A stretch of DNA of 21,978 nt from a virus: IMG/VR virus record IMGVR_UViG_3300028364_000163, positions 1 to 21,978 of that record; one strand, written 5' to 3'. How positions within the stretch are numbered: position 1 is the first letter of the stretch; every line of letters starts with the position of its first letter. This document shows, one piece after another, positions 1-6,009 of this stretch. Position numbers and translations under genes: made by a program. Below the pieces are notes generated by a model, which was not told the origin of the DNA, made no database searches, and saw only the letters and a list, made by a program, of their open reading frames with translations.

Positions 1-692
1 AGCAGCAGCTGGCCAATGGTGGCGGCGTCGACATTAAAATCTGGCTCTGGCGGAGTAAGGTTGTCGACACGGTGCCAAAAGGCAGCACATTTTTTGATGA
101 TTGCTTCGTGGGCCTTGTCGCTCTTCACACGGTACGTTGGATGCGGAGTATTGCCATTGACCAGGGGCGCAATGATCGACCACTGCAGGCCAGATACGAG
201 CAGCTGGTGCTGTACCTGAAACTCAATGTGCGGCGGCGCTTCGATATCGGCGCCATCATCCGACCAGGTTTTACGGAATATGAAGCCATCAACGTTCTTC
301 ACTTCAAGGATGCCTTCGCCAAACTGACGGAATAGGTCGCGGTAGGTTTCGTCACCATCAAAGCCGGCAGTGATGCCCACAACCTTGTAATCAAAGCTGG
401 ACCCAATGCGCTCTACAGGAAGCTGCATGTACACCTTGAAAGGCTCCACAACCAGTCCGTAGTCCTCGGCCACACCCTCGGCAATGGCAGCCTCAAGCCG
501 GTTCCCCCACTTCATCCGTTCGTTCGCTTCAAAGCCGTCACCAATCTGACCCGTTTTTAGGTGGTACAGACTAAATTCAGTCACGTAGGGCGAGGCGCCG
601 AACAAAGCGGAGGTTTCCGTACTGTTCAAATTTGCTTTGCGCATGCCCAACCATTCGGCTTCGGTCTGAAACTCTAAAATCTGCCTTTCCAT
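1..692 (-). CDS. YqaJ-type phage exonuclease/recombinase, 3'-truncated by window edge
   Basis: Likely a lambda-exonuclease-like (YqaJ family) nuclease of the PD-(D/E)XK fold, which resects duplex DNA to give single strands for phage recombination. Reading leftwards from the ATG at 692-690, about 230 codons are open to the edge, so the C-terminus is missing. Visible signatures: an N-terminal MRKANLNSTETSALFG segment (the family's 'R...GGSD...G' region), GNRLEAAIAEG (helix with the conserved E), a GFDGDE segment supplying the acidic residue, and GILEVKN supplying the E-x-K pair. IEFQVQHQLLVSG matches the family's Q-rich closing helix. The start is set by AGAGGAAA just upstream. The gene diverges from the HTH/ssb operon. 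A partner annealing protein (RecT- or Erf-like) might lie further left, but that is outside the window. The family call is confident; the substrate is inferred. Confidence 0.85.
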   Translation of the reverse strand, partial: MERQILEFQTEAEWLGMRKANLNSTETSALFGASPYVTEFSLYHLKTGQIGDGFEANERMKWGNRLEAAIAEGVAEDYGLVVEPFKVYMQLPVERIGSSFDYKVVGITAGFDGDETYRDLFRQFGEGILEVKNVDGFIFRKTWSDDGADIEAPPHIEFQVQHQLLVSGLQWSIIAPLVNGNTPHPTYRVKSDKAHEAIIKKCAAFWHRVDNLTPPEPDFNVDAATIGQLL

Positions 693-866
693 AACATTTC
701 CTCTTTTTTGATAGTGTCGCCTAATGACGAACTAACGCAAGTATGGTTACAGTTTTGCGCAAGATCAAGCGCTATTGAAAACTAAAGTTATTGTTTAACC
801 TGTTCCGTTGTTGCAAAACAATGTAAATTGTATCAGTTACCGATAAACAGGAAAGGAGTCAGTAAA
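693..866. promoter_or_regulatory. Divergent intergenic control region with inverted repeats
   Basis: AT-rich gap between the leftward exonuclease gene and the rightward HTH gene, so it should hold promoters in both directions. Two overlapping 14-bp inverted repeats are visible: TTGTT-gcaa-AACAA at 808-821 and ACAAT-gtaa-ATTGT at 818-831. A related ATTGTT lies at 790-795, and a TTGCGCAA palindrome lies further left. A possible rightward promoter is TTGTTG (808-813) and TATCAG (831-836) with a 17-bp spacer, which would overlap both repeats. The adjacent HTH gene product is the obvious candidate binder. The repeats are seen; the promoter and operator roles are inferred. Confidence 0.4.
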
Positions 867-1208
867 ATGGCTGTAAAAGTTAAAGCTAAAGCGCCTGTGA
901 CCAGTTATTTGCAGCTGACACCAGGCGTAACTCGCAGATTGCGCAACCAGCTTGGCATGAGCCAATCAGCATTTTGGGGGGAGCTTGGCATTAGCCTGCA
1001 GCGGGGCAACAGCTTTGAAACTCGCAAGACGGCCAGCAGCAATCACCTGTTCCAGTTGGCGGTATTCGTTCGCTATGTCATGGGCGTACCGCTGGAAGAT
1101 GGGCTTCAGTTGTTGGAATTGAGTCGACACGCCAGATTTGGGCGCGCGGCAGCAGACGTTATCAACCAGGCAGTAAATCTAGGAGAAAATGTATGTCACG
1201 CGGAGTAA
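867..1208 (+). CDS. Small XRE-like helix-turn-helix regulator
   Basis: A 113-residue protein. Residues about 18-75 look like a Cro/CI-type DNA-binding domain: a helix (TRRLRNQLG), the [11 protein letters not shown] segment typical of phage and plasmid HTH proteins that read 'lgmsQseFW...', then a stretch [12 protein letters not shown] where the recognition helix should be, followed by a hydrophobic helix ([15 protein letters not shown]). A very basic N-terminus (MAVKVKAKA) precedes it. I chose the ATG at 867 because GGAG lies just before it; an in-frame ATG at 828 has no ribosome site and would lie inside the operator-like repeats. The gene overlaps ssb by 16 nt, so the two are probably co-transcribed and coupled. 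Its position beside the divergent control region suggests it regulates early transcription. That role is inferred. Confidence 0.7.
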   Translation: MAVKVKAKAPVTSYLQLTPGVTRRLRNQLGMSQSAFWGELGISLQRGNSFETRKTASSNHLFQLAVFVRYVMGVPLEDGLQLLELSRHARFGRAAADVINQAVNLGENVCHAE

Positions 1209-1918
1209 ACAAGGTAATCATCATCGGCAACCTGGGGCAAGATCCAGATGTGCGTTATACGCCGAACGGCAACGCCGTGGCCAACATCAGCGTAGCCACA
1301 GATGAAAGCTACAAAGACAAAAACACAGGCCAGACGGTCCCAAAGACTGAATGGCACAAGGTTGTGATATTCGGAAAGCTGGCGGAAATTATCGGCCAAT
1401 ACCTGCGCAAAGGCTCCAAGGTATATCTGGAAGGCAAGCTGCAGACGCGAAAATGGCAGAACCAATCCGGCAATGATGTTTACACCACTGAAATTGTGGT
1501 CGCTGTAGATGGGCAGCTGGTCATGCTCGACGGCAAACCGCAAGACGAGCAGCAGGGCCAGCAGCAAAACAACCAACAAAACGGTCAGCAAAACGGAAAT
1601 CAGCGCCCACAGCAGCAGCCAAACAACCAGCGACAGCAGCAGCAAATGCCGCAGAACAACCAGCGACAGCAGCAGCAAATGCCGCAGAACAACCAGCAGA
1701 TGCCGCCGGCGCAGCAGCAGAATAAACAGCAGGGCTACCAGCGGCAGCCGCACATGCAGGAGCAATACCCGAACACAACCCAGCAAAATAACCAGCAGCA
1801 CCAGCGCGGGCAGACTCACGCTGAACAGCAGCAAGGTGGCCAGACTAATAACCAGGCACCGCCACCGAATGACGACTTCGACGACGACATACCTTTTAGT
1901 CGACCCAATCTTAGTTAA
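1193..1918 (+). CDS. ssb: Single-stranded DNA-binding protein (SSB) with extended Q/N-rich linker
   Basis: A 241-residue SSB that coats single-stranded DNA during phage replication and recombination. Residues 1 to about 110 form the OB fold, with the family signatures [32 protein letters not shown] and [15 protein letters not shown]. The linker (about 118-220) is unusually Q/N/P-rich and includes a 33-bp tandem repeat encoding [11 protein letters not shown] twice. The acidic tail DDFDDDIPF, which docks partner proteins in bacterial SSBs, is present, but six residues (SRPNLS) follow it before the TAA, so the Phe is not C-terminal as in most bacterial SSBs. The start follows AGGAGA with good spacing and overlaps the upstream HTH gene. 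It is longer than the roughly 180 residues usual for the family because of the linker. Confidence 0.95.
   Translation: MSRGVNKVIIIGNLGQDPDVRYTPNGNAVANISVATDESYKDKNTGQTVPKTEWHKVVIFGKLAEIIGQYLRKGSKVYLEGKLQTRKWQNQSGNDVYTTEIVVAVDGQLVMLDGKPQDEQQGQQQNNQQNGQQNGNQRPQQQPNNQRQQQQMPQNNQRQQQQMPQNNQQMPPAQQQNKQQGYQRQPHMQEQYPNTTQQNNQQHQRGQTHAEQQQGGQTNNQAPPPNDDFDDDIPFSRPNLS
1622..1696 (+). repeat. 33-bp tandem repeat within ssb
   Basis: Two identical 33-bp units (1622-1654 and 1655-1687), each encoding [11 protein letters not shown], are followed by a shortened copy beginning at 1688 (NNQ). It lies in the disordered linker of SSB and stays in frame, so copy-number change would only lengthen or shorten the linker. 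Slippage or unequal exchange is the likely origin. Confidence 0.9.
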
Positions 1919-1984
1919 TGCCTAATCACTTGGGCATAAGGTTGGGATGATTAAACGTCATCACGGATAAGGGACAGGCTCGCA

Positions 1985-2569
1985 ATGAGTGAGAGAATCA
2001 TAATGAGGCGGCGGGGCGATATGCTGGTACCCGCCGATGAAGCGTCAGCGGTGGCGCTTCGCGCGCTGCCAACAGATCAGATGATTGGCGTAGATACCGT
2101 GGTTGTTCGCAACTTCGAGAATCACAAGCGGGCCATGGCACTGGTGAGGCTTTCGTTCGATTACTGGGAGCCAAAGAACTTTGTCAGCACGATAGAGCGC
2201 AAGACCGTGGGTAACCTGGGTAAATTCATGGTGAGCAACGGTGTCGACCGTGACGCAGCCAGGGCGCTGTGTAAAACCTACCTGCAGCACGTCAATGCAA
2301 ACAGGCAGAACATGGCTGCCGAGCGCAGCTTTGAGTCGTTCAGAGAGTTTATAACGATTGAAGCCGGTTACTGCGACACAGTGTTAACGCCTGCAGGGCC
2401 GAAACGCATGGCCAGAAGCTGGGCCTACAAGAATATGACGGAGCAAAAATTCCAAGAAATGTACAAAGCGATATTTGCCGCTTGCTGGGATCTGGTGCTA
2501 AAGCAGACCTTCGACAGTGAATCGCACGTTGAGCAGGTGGTCATGGAATTAATCGGTTTCGACAGATAG
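1985..2569 (+). CDS. DUF1367 family phage protein
   Basis: A 194-residue protein resembling the DUF1367 family of lambdoid nin-like regions. The N-terminus has the 'P.DE......L' opening (MLVPADEASAVALRAL) followed by the family's RNFENHKRAMALVRLSFDYWEP segment (typically RN..fHrk.fall...f..W). The C-terminal half is helical and ends EQVVMELIGFDR. The biochemical function is unknown; family members sit beside recombination and nuclease genes, as here with YbcO-like and RuvC-like genes directly downstream. The ATG at 1985 has only a weak site (ACAGG) upstream; a second in-frame ATG at 2003 is possible. The 66-nt gap after ssb holds no clear terminator. Confidence 0.75.
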   Translation: MSERIIMRRRGDMLVPADEASAVALRALPTDQMIGVDTVVVRNFENHKRAMALVRLSFDYWEPKNFVSTIERKTVGNLGKFMVSNGVDRDAARALCKTYLQHVNANRQNMAAERSFESFREFITIEAGYCDTVLTPAGPKRMARSWAYKNMTEQKFQEMYKAIFAACWDLVLKQTFDSESHVEQVVMELIGFDR

Positions 2570-2578
2570 CGAGGGATC

Positions 2579-2884
2579 ATGGCGGTTAAAAGCAAAAAGA
2601 TAACAGGCGCGGCGCGGGGACAGGATTGCACGTTGAACATTGTCGGCGCCTGCAACTATGACCCAGCGACAACCGTGTTTACTCATTTCCCTGACGAAAG
2701 CCACGGTATGGGAAGGAAGTCAGACGATGTATCAGGCGGTTTCGGCTGCGGCGCTTGTCACGATGTACTGGATGGCCGGCAACCCTGGCCGGAGGGCGAA
2801 CAAGCGTATGAGCAATGGTACATGCGCCGGAGCCAGACCCGCACCACAAGGCTGCTAATTCAATCAGGGATACTGAAATTATGA
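2579..2884 (+). CDS. YbcO-like (DUF1364) putative nuclease
   Basis: A 101-residue zinc-binding protein resembling YbcO of the DLP12 prophage. Visible motifs: RGQDCTLNIVGACNYDPATTVFTHF (C17, C25, H36), GMGRKSDD, then GGFGCGACHDVLDG (C57, C60, H61). The paired Cys and CHD..DG pattern is that of the family, which is considered a small HNH-like nuclease acting in phage DNA metabolism. Length matches the family (about 95-105). GAGGGA lies just before the ATG. Its stop overlaps the RuvC-like start (ATGA), so the two are coupled, consistent with a joint role on branched DNA. Family assignment is from pattern recognition; activity is inferred. Confidence 0.8.
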   Translation: MAVKSKKITGAARGQDCTLNIVGACNYDPATTVFTHFPDESHGMGRKSDDVSGGFGCGACHDVLDGRQPWPEGEQAYEQWYMRRSQTRTTRLLIQSGILKL

Positions 2885-3357
2885 AACTCTACGCAGCAAT
2901 CGACCCTGGGCTAACCGGCGCAATCGCAATTGTGGACGACAAAGGCGAATACATTGGCCACGCCCACATGCCCACTGCAGTAGTGGGTACCAGCAAAGAG
3001 GTGAACGTACCCGCGGTGGTCCAGTTCCTGAGCAACCGACACATTTCGCATTGCTTCATCGAAAAAGTGCAGGGCATGAACAAGAACGGCGTGAAGCAGG
3101 CGGCATCTGCAGCATTCAAGTTTGGTGACGCCTACGGCTCTGTGAAGGGCTGTGTAGGTGCTTTGCTAATACCCACCACCTACATAACCCCGCAAGTCTG
3201 GAAACGTCACGCTGGGATACTTGGCAAGGAGAAGGACGCAAGCCGCGGGCGATGCCTGCAGCTGTACCCGGGCATACCGGATCTGAACTTAAAGGGAAAA
3301 GGCCAGGCACTGGCAGACGCTTTACTGATTGCACGGTTTGGCCTGGGCCTGAAATAA
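2881..3357 (+). CDS. RuvC-like Holliday junction resolvase
   Basis: A 158-residue RNase-H-fold nuclease that would cut four-way junctions arising in phage recombination or resolve branches before packaging. Strand 1 carries YAAIDPGLTGAIAIVD with catalytic D8. A second acidic residue is E61 in HCFIEKVQGM, and the C-terminal helix carries D146 in GKGQALADALLIARFG, matching the RuvC D...E...D order and spacing. PQVWKRHAG and KDASRGRCLQLYP correspond to the segment between strands in phage RuvC-like proteins. The start at 2881 is the ATG fused to the upstream stop; an in-frame ATG at 2815 would extend far into the YbcO-like gene and disrupt the compact strand-1 start. It is the last gene before the hairpin cluster. 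Confidence 0.85.
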   Translation: MKLYAAIDPGLTGAIAIVDDKGEYIGHAHMPTAVVGTSKEVNVPAVVQFLSNRHISHCFIEKVQGMNKNGVKQAASAAFKFGDAYGSVKGCVGALLIPTTYITPQVWKRHAGILGKEKDASRGRCLQLYPGIPDLNLKGKGQALADALLIARFGLGLK

Positions 3358-3359
3358 AA

Positions 3360-3381
3360 ACGGGCCACCGAAGCAGCCCGT
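3360..3381 (-). terminator. GC hairpin, terminator-like on the minus strand
   Basis: Stem ACGGGC (3360-3365) pairs with GCCCGT (3376-3381) over a 10-nt loop. Read on the minus strand it is followed by TTTTATTT, the form of an intrinsic terminator; on the plus strand there is no T run. I see no minus-strand gene to the right that would need it, so it may instead be an RNA-stabilising hairpin at the end of the upstream operon. Confidence 0.35.
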
Positions 3382-3395
3382 AAAAGAGGAAATCA

Positions 3396-3426
3396 CGCTG
3401 GCGGCAGGAGTAGATAACCGCCAGCG
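3396..3426. other. Perfect 9-bp inverted repeat (hairpin)
   Basis: CGCTGGCGG (3396-3404) is the exact reverse complement of CCGCCAGCG (3418-3426), separated by 13 nt. No T run follows on either strand. It is the middle of three hairpins in the non-coding stretch 3358-3545 and could be an RNA structure or a protein-binding site. Confidence 0.5.
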
Positions 3427-3447
3427 ACAACCCACAATACAATTCTG

Positions 3448-3484
3448 TGCCGGCACGGACAAACAAAGTTAGTGCCGGCATTTT
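3448..3484 (+). terminator. Candidate intrinsic terminator
   Basis: TGCCGGCAC (3448-3456) pairs perfectly with GTGCCGGCA (3472-3480) over a 15-nt loop and is followed by TTTT. The short T run makes it a moderate candidate for ending the ssb-to-resolvase transcript before the small HTH gene. Because each arm contains the self-complementary TGCCGGCA, the same bases also form a direct repeat of a palindrome, so an operator pair is an alternative reading. Confidence 0.45.
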
Positions 3485-3545
3485 GCGGCCCATCAATAAT
3501 AGTCTACTATCAACCTGTGCAATAAATTTAGTGGAGAAACGTAAC

Positions 3546-3719
3546 ATGACCATTGAACAGATAAGGGAAATTTTAAAAGACAGAAATCTGAAAGAGGTTT
3601 CACGAAGGACCGGAGTGCATTACGTCACGCTCTCAACAATCAGAAGCGGATCAAACACCAATCCAAAATACAACACAGTTAAGACTTTGGAGAATTATTT
3701 CAAAGAGCAGGTGGCGTAG
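3546..3719 (+). CDS. 57-residue helix-turn-helix protein (Cro-like)
   Basis: Small DNA-binding protein candidate. Residues about 1-50 read as a short four-helix XRE-type fold: MTIEQIREILKDR (helix 1), LKEVSRRTG (helix 2), VHYVTLSTIRSG (recognition helix position), then KYNTVKTLENYFKEQ. The SRRTGVHYVTLSTIRSG core is the classical HTH pattern. GGAGAAA lies a few bases before the ATG. Its stop overlaps the GTG start of the O-like gene by one base, so the two are translationally coupled. Its location, after a hairpin cluster and directly before the replication initiator, parallels the Cro/CII zone of lambdoid phages. A regulatory role over replication genes is inferred. Confidence 0.7.
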   Translation: MTIEQIREILKDRNLKEVSRRTGVHYVTLSTIRSGSNTNPKYNTVKTLENYFKEQVA

Positions 3720-4642
3720 TGGCAGCACTTCCATACATGCAGCTTTACGTTGCTGACTACCTGGCCGACACCATGCACCTGACCACGGAGGAACACGGCG
3801 CATATTTGCTTTTGTTAATGAACTACTGGCAAACAGGTAAACCAATACCTAAATCCAGGCTTTCAAGAATTGCACGACTGTCCAACGACCGTTGGATTCT
3901 CGTTGAAGCTTCGTTGGCCGAGTTCTTCAACGACAATGGGACGGAGTGGGAGCAGGCAAGGGTAGAGCGTGACCTAAAGCTGGTAAAGGATTCGCAAGAG
4001 CAGCGGGTGCTTGCCGGGAAAGCGTCAGCAGAGGCAAGAAAGCGGTCACAACAAGAGAAAGACAAACGGAATCCCAACGAGAAGCCAACGACCGTTGAAC
4101 GACCGTTACAACGAGAAGGCAACGAGAAGGCAACGAATATAGATATAGATACAGATACAGATACAGATACAGATACAGATACATATAAAGAAAAAGATCA
4201 AAAGCGGCCTGCGCCTGCGAGCGAAAACCCCGCCGATGTTCCAAGCGTTTCACCGCCAAGGAGCAAAAAGCCAGAAATTGATTACTCCAGCTGGCCAGAA
4301 ATTCCAGAGCCACAAATACTTTTTGACTGGATGGCTGCCAGAAAAAAAGCCAAAGGCGCAAACAGCCAAACGGCCATCAACACAATCGGAAAGGAACTGC
4401 ACAAAGCCGTGGATCTTGGATTTACTGTAGACCAATGCGGAGAACTGGCAGCCACACAATGCTGGCGAGGATTCAAAGCGGAATGGATGGTTAACCAGGT
4501 GGGAGGAAATTCTAAAGCGCCAAACCAGCAAGTGGGGTTCAACGGACAGCAGATAAAATCTAAGCAGCAGCTTCTTGAAGAAAGAAACGAGCAAGCCGTC
4601 AGAGACTTTGCAGGGGAAGGTGAAACCTATGACCAATACTGA
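3719..4642 (+). CDS. O-like phage replication protein with DUF1376 N-terminus
   Basis: A 307-residue protein, probably the replication initiator. Residues about 4-95 match the DUF1376 pattern (YMQLYVADYLADTMHLTTEEHGAYLLLLMNYWQTGKPIP), a winged-helix-like domain found at the N-terminus of phage replication proteins. Residues about 115-180 are a low-complexity linker with an IDIDTDTDTDT run. The C-terminal part (DWMAARKKAKGANSQTAINTIGKELHKAVDLGFTVDQCGELAATQCWRGFKAEWM) is helical. The start is GTG, fused to the upstream stop. The linker-coding DNA contains the iteron-like array and GATACA tract described separately, as lambda's origin lies within O. The stop overlaps the next gene, a P-like candidate. 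DUF1376 membership is confident; origin binding is inferred. Confidence 0.75.
   Translation: MAALPYMQLYVADYLADTMHLTTEEHGAYLLLLMNYWQTGKPIPKSRLSRIARLSNDRWILVEASLAEFFNDNGTEWEQARVERDLKLVKDSQEQRVLAGKASAEARKRSQQEKDKRNPNEKPTTVERPLQREGNEKATNIDIDTDTDTDTDTDTYKEKDQKRPAPASENPADVPSVSPPRSKKPEIDYSSWPEIPEPQILFDWMAARKKAKGANSQTAINTIGKELHKAVDLGFTVDQCGELAATQCWRGFKAEWMVNQVGGNSKAPNQQVGFNGQQIKSKQQLLEERNEQAVRDFAGEGETYDQY
3882..3933. repeat. Cluster of CAACGA motifs in both orientations (part of candidate origin)
   Basis: Inside the O-like gene, a 14-bp dyad CCAACG-AC-CGTTGG lies at 3882-3895. It is followed by TCGTTG at 3900-3905 and 3911-3916 (11 bp apart) and CAACGA at 3928-3933. The 11-mer CAACGACCGTT at 3883-3893 is identical to one unit of the array at 4075-4141. 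Probably extra binding sites for the same protein. Confidence 0.5.
4075..4184. other. Candidate replication origin: 11-bp iterons plus AT-rich GATACA tract
   Basis: Six CAACGA-type units start at 4075, 4086, 4097 (GAACGA), 4109, 4120 and 4131, that is every 11 bp with one extra base. Unit variants are CAACGAGAAGS and SAACGACCGTT. Units 2-3 contain a near-perfect dyad CCAACG-AC-CGTTGA. Immediately downstream lies an AT-rich tract: GATATA followed by six perfect GATACA copies (4148-4183). The 11-bp period is out of phase with codons and the encoded protein shows no matching repeat, so the pattern is a DNA feature. Phased iterons next to an easily melted tract inside an initiator gene is the lambda ori layout. 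The repeats are seen; the origin function is inferred. Confidence 0.6.
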
Positions 4643-5324
4643 CAAAAAAGAGTTTGGCCGCATCTGGATAGCAGCCTACGCGATGTACGGCAAAGATATG
4701 ACGCAGCCAATGCTGGAAATGCTTTTCAGCTCAATGGAAAATTACAACCTAGAAGATATCCGTTGCGGCCTTTCTGGACACGTCAAAAATCCAGACACTG
4801 GCCAGTTCCCGCCAAAGCCAAGCGATGTTATCAAGCACATATCTGGCAGCAGCCAGTCGGCAGCCGGCGAAGCATGGGCAAAAGTGGATTACGCTATTCG
4901 CTGCATTGGAAACTACCGAACGGTGGTATTTGACGATCCAAAAATTCACGCAGCCATTGAGCGCCTGGGTGGCTGGGTGAAGATAACCACACTGGATGGC
5001 AAAGAATATCCGTTCATTCAGAATCACTTTTTGAAAATCTACCAGGGGTTCACGGTAAATCCGCCGACCAAGTACCCAAACAAAATGATAGGCGCTTGTG
5101 AGCATCAAAACGAGCAGGAGTCTGGCTTCTTGCGCGGCAAGCCTGACAACCAGCCTGTACTGATTGGCGACAAGGAAAAGGCACGACTGGTCTACGAGGG
5201 AGGCAGTGTAGGTGGCATTGCACAGGTAACCCAAGGGCAGACACAGACTTTCCTAGATACAGGAATCAAGGCCCAGCTGGACCGGATAATTAAATCCAGC
5301 AAATATATTGAAAACGAAGAGTAA
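4629..5324 (+). CDS. P-like replication partner candidate (possible DUF6475)
   Basis: A 231-residue protein overlapping the O-like stop by 14 nt; AAGGTGA precedes the ATG at 4629. The N-terminal half (EFGRIWIAAYAMYGKDMTQPMLEMLFSSMENYNLEDIRCGLSGHVKNPDTGQFPPKPSDVIKHI) has the pattern of phage P / helicase-loader-associated domains: a target number of helices, then 'FPP.P.D.I'. The middle carries YRTVVFDDPKIHAAIERLGGW, a motif I associate with DUF6475 phage proteins. The C-terminus is polar and helical. No Walker motif is present, so it is not a DnaC-type ATPase. Position directly after the O-like gene suggests that it recruits the host replicative helicase to the origin. That role rests on context and weak pattern similarity. 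Confidence 0.55.
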   Translation: MTNTDKKEFGRIWIAAYAMYGKDMTQPMLEMLFSSMENYNLEDIRCGLSGHVKNPDTGQFPPKPSDVIKHISGSSQSAAGEAWAKVDYAIRCIGNYRTVVFDDPKIHAAIERLGGWVKITTLDGKEYPFIQNHFLKIYQGFTVNPPTKYPNKMIGACEHQNEQESGFLRGKPDNQPVLIGDKEKARLVYEGGSVGGIAQVTQGQTQTFLDTGIKAQLDRIIKSSKYIENEE

Positions 5325-5339
5325 AAGGGCTACTTTTAC
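5321..5339. other. 7-bp inverted repeat at the end of the P-like gene
   Basis: GTAAAAG (5321-5327) pairs with CTTTTAC (5333-5339) over a GGCTA loop, and the stop codon lies within the stem. The stem is AT-rich and no T run follows it, so it is a weak candidate for a terminator or mRNA end structure. Confidence 0.3.
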
Positions 5340-5384
5340 CGCATAACAACAAAAAACACCCAATCCAAAACGAGGAAACGTTAC

Positions 5385-5609
5385 ATGCCAAAAAGTGAGA
5401 ATATTTTTATAGAAGCAGATTTTGGGGAAATTGCAAAGCGCATTGCAGCTAACGCGAAATTTGACGCGGCAATGATTCAATACATTTTAAGCCGAGAAGT
5501 AACCATTCTGCATGAAATTGTCGGCGAGGCTCTACTCGAACTTCACGCAGAAGTCGTGGAAGCCGTCAAAGATTACAAGGAGACTCCCGGTGACAGAAGC
5601 AAGCATTAG
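5385..5609 (+). CDS. Unrecognised 74-residue acidic helical protein
   Basis: No family recognised. The sequence is almost entirely amphipathic and acidic (FGEIAKRIAANAKFDAAMIQYILSREVTILHEIVGEALLELHAEVVEAVKDYKE), suggesting a small helical bundle or coiled-coil dimer, cytoplasmic, with no signal or membrane segment. GAGGAAA lies a few bases before the ATG, the extended ribosome site also used by other genes here that follow a gap. The next gene starts within its last codons (GTG at 5590), so the two are coupled. It sits between the replication genes and the DUF2303 module. Confidence 0.7.
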   Translation: MPKSENIFIEADFGEIAKRIAANAKFDAAMIQYILSREVTILHEIVGEALLELHAEVVEAVKDYKETPGDRSKH

Positions 5610-6009
5610 GCATCTGCGCCAGCGCTTGAAGGCTTACAGCAACCTGTGTATTCCGTTGAACCTGGCCTGCAAGAACATCGGCATATCGCTCAAGGTAATT
5701 GAGCGCATTGCAGCCGCAGAGAAGTGGACCCACGAACTGGACGATATGTTCCAGATAACAGCAGGCCAAAAGCGCAAGGCGCCGGCAAAGCACGAAGGCA
5801 TTCGATATCTGAAAGTAGAAACGCTGGAATCATTGGCACCAGAGCTTAATAAACGGCTGATTGTCAGATTTCTAACCGCGCGCTGGACCAGGCGCACAAT
5901 CAAAAAGAAGGTAATGCTTCATGTCCCAAAAACCAGAAAGCAAGCCAGCAGTAGGCCCGGCATTGGTCAGTCGAATGACGGACACCATGGAAGTGCTGCA
6001 AGACTTTGA
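5590..6009 (+). CDS. Unrecognised basic protein with HTH-like segment
   Basis: A 139-residue, strongly basic protein starting at GTG 5590, set by a good AAGGAG seven bases upstream; an in-frame ATG at 5512 would overlap the previous gene by about 100 nt. Residues about 10-45 (LKAYSNLCIPLNLACKNIGISLKVIERIAAAEKW) look like a helix-turn-helix or sigma-like segment ('l..acknigis..vierIa..ekW'), and a second candidate lies at RFLTARWTRRTIKKKV. This suggests nucleic-acid binding. The last 30 residues are encoded by DNA that also encodes the start of the next gene in another frame, and look compositionally random, so the true end may be an accident of a late stop. Function unknown. Confidence 0.55.
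   Translation: MTEASIRHLRQRLKAYSNLCIPLNLACKNIGISLKVIERIAAAEKWTHELDDMFQITAGQKRKAPAKHEGIRYLKVETLESLAPELNKRLIVRFLTARWTRRTIKKKVMLHVPKTRKQASSRPGIGQSNDGHHGSAARL

Noticed and set aside
1196-1834. Long minus-strand ORF (212 codons, Leu/Val-rich) opposite ssb
   Set aside because: Antisense shadow of the CAG/CAA-rich ssb linker; the Leu runs are reverse complements of Gln codons, and there is no ribosome site.
3387-3474. Short ORF starting near CTG after AGAGGAAA in the hairpin region
   Set aside because: There is no ATG, GTG or TTG at a useful distance; the sequence is better explained by hairpin arms.
3116-3553. Minus-strand ORF of 145 codons across the resolvase end and hairpin region
   Set aside because: Composition looks random, it overlaps a clear RuvC-like gene and structured non-coding DNA, and it has no ribosome site.
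4139-4184. GATACA tract as a phase-variation (frameshifting) switch
   Set aside because: The unit is 6 bp, so copy changes keep the reading frame; it could only change linker length.
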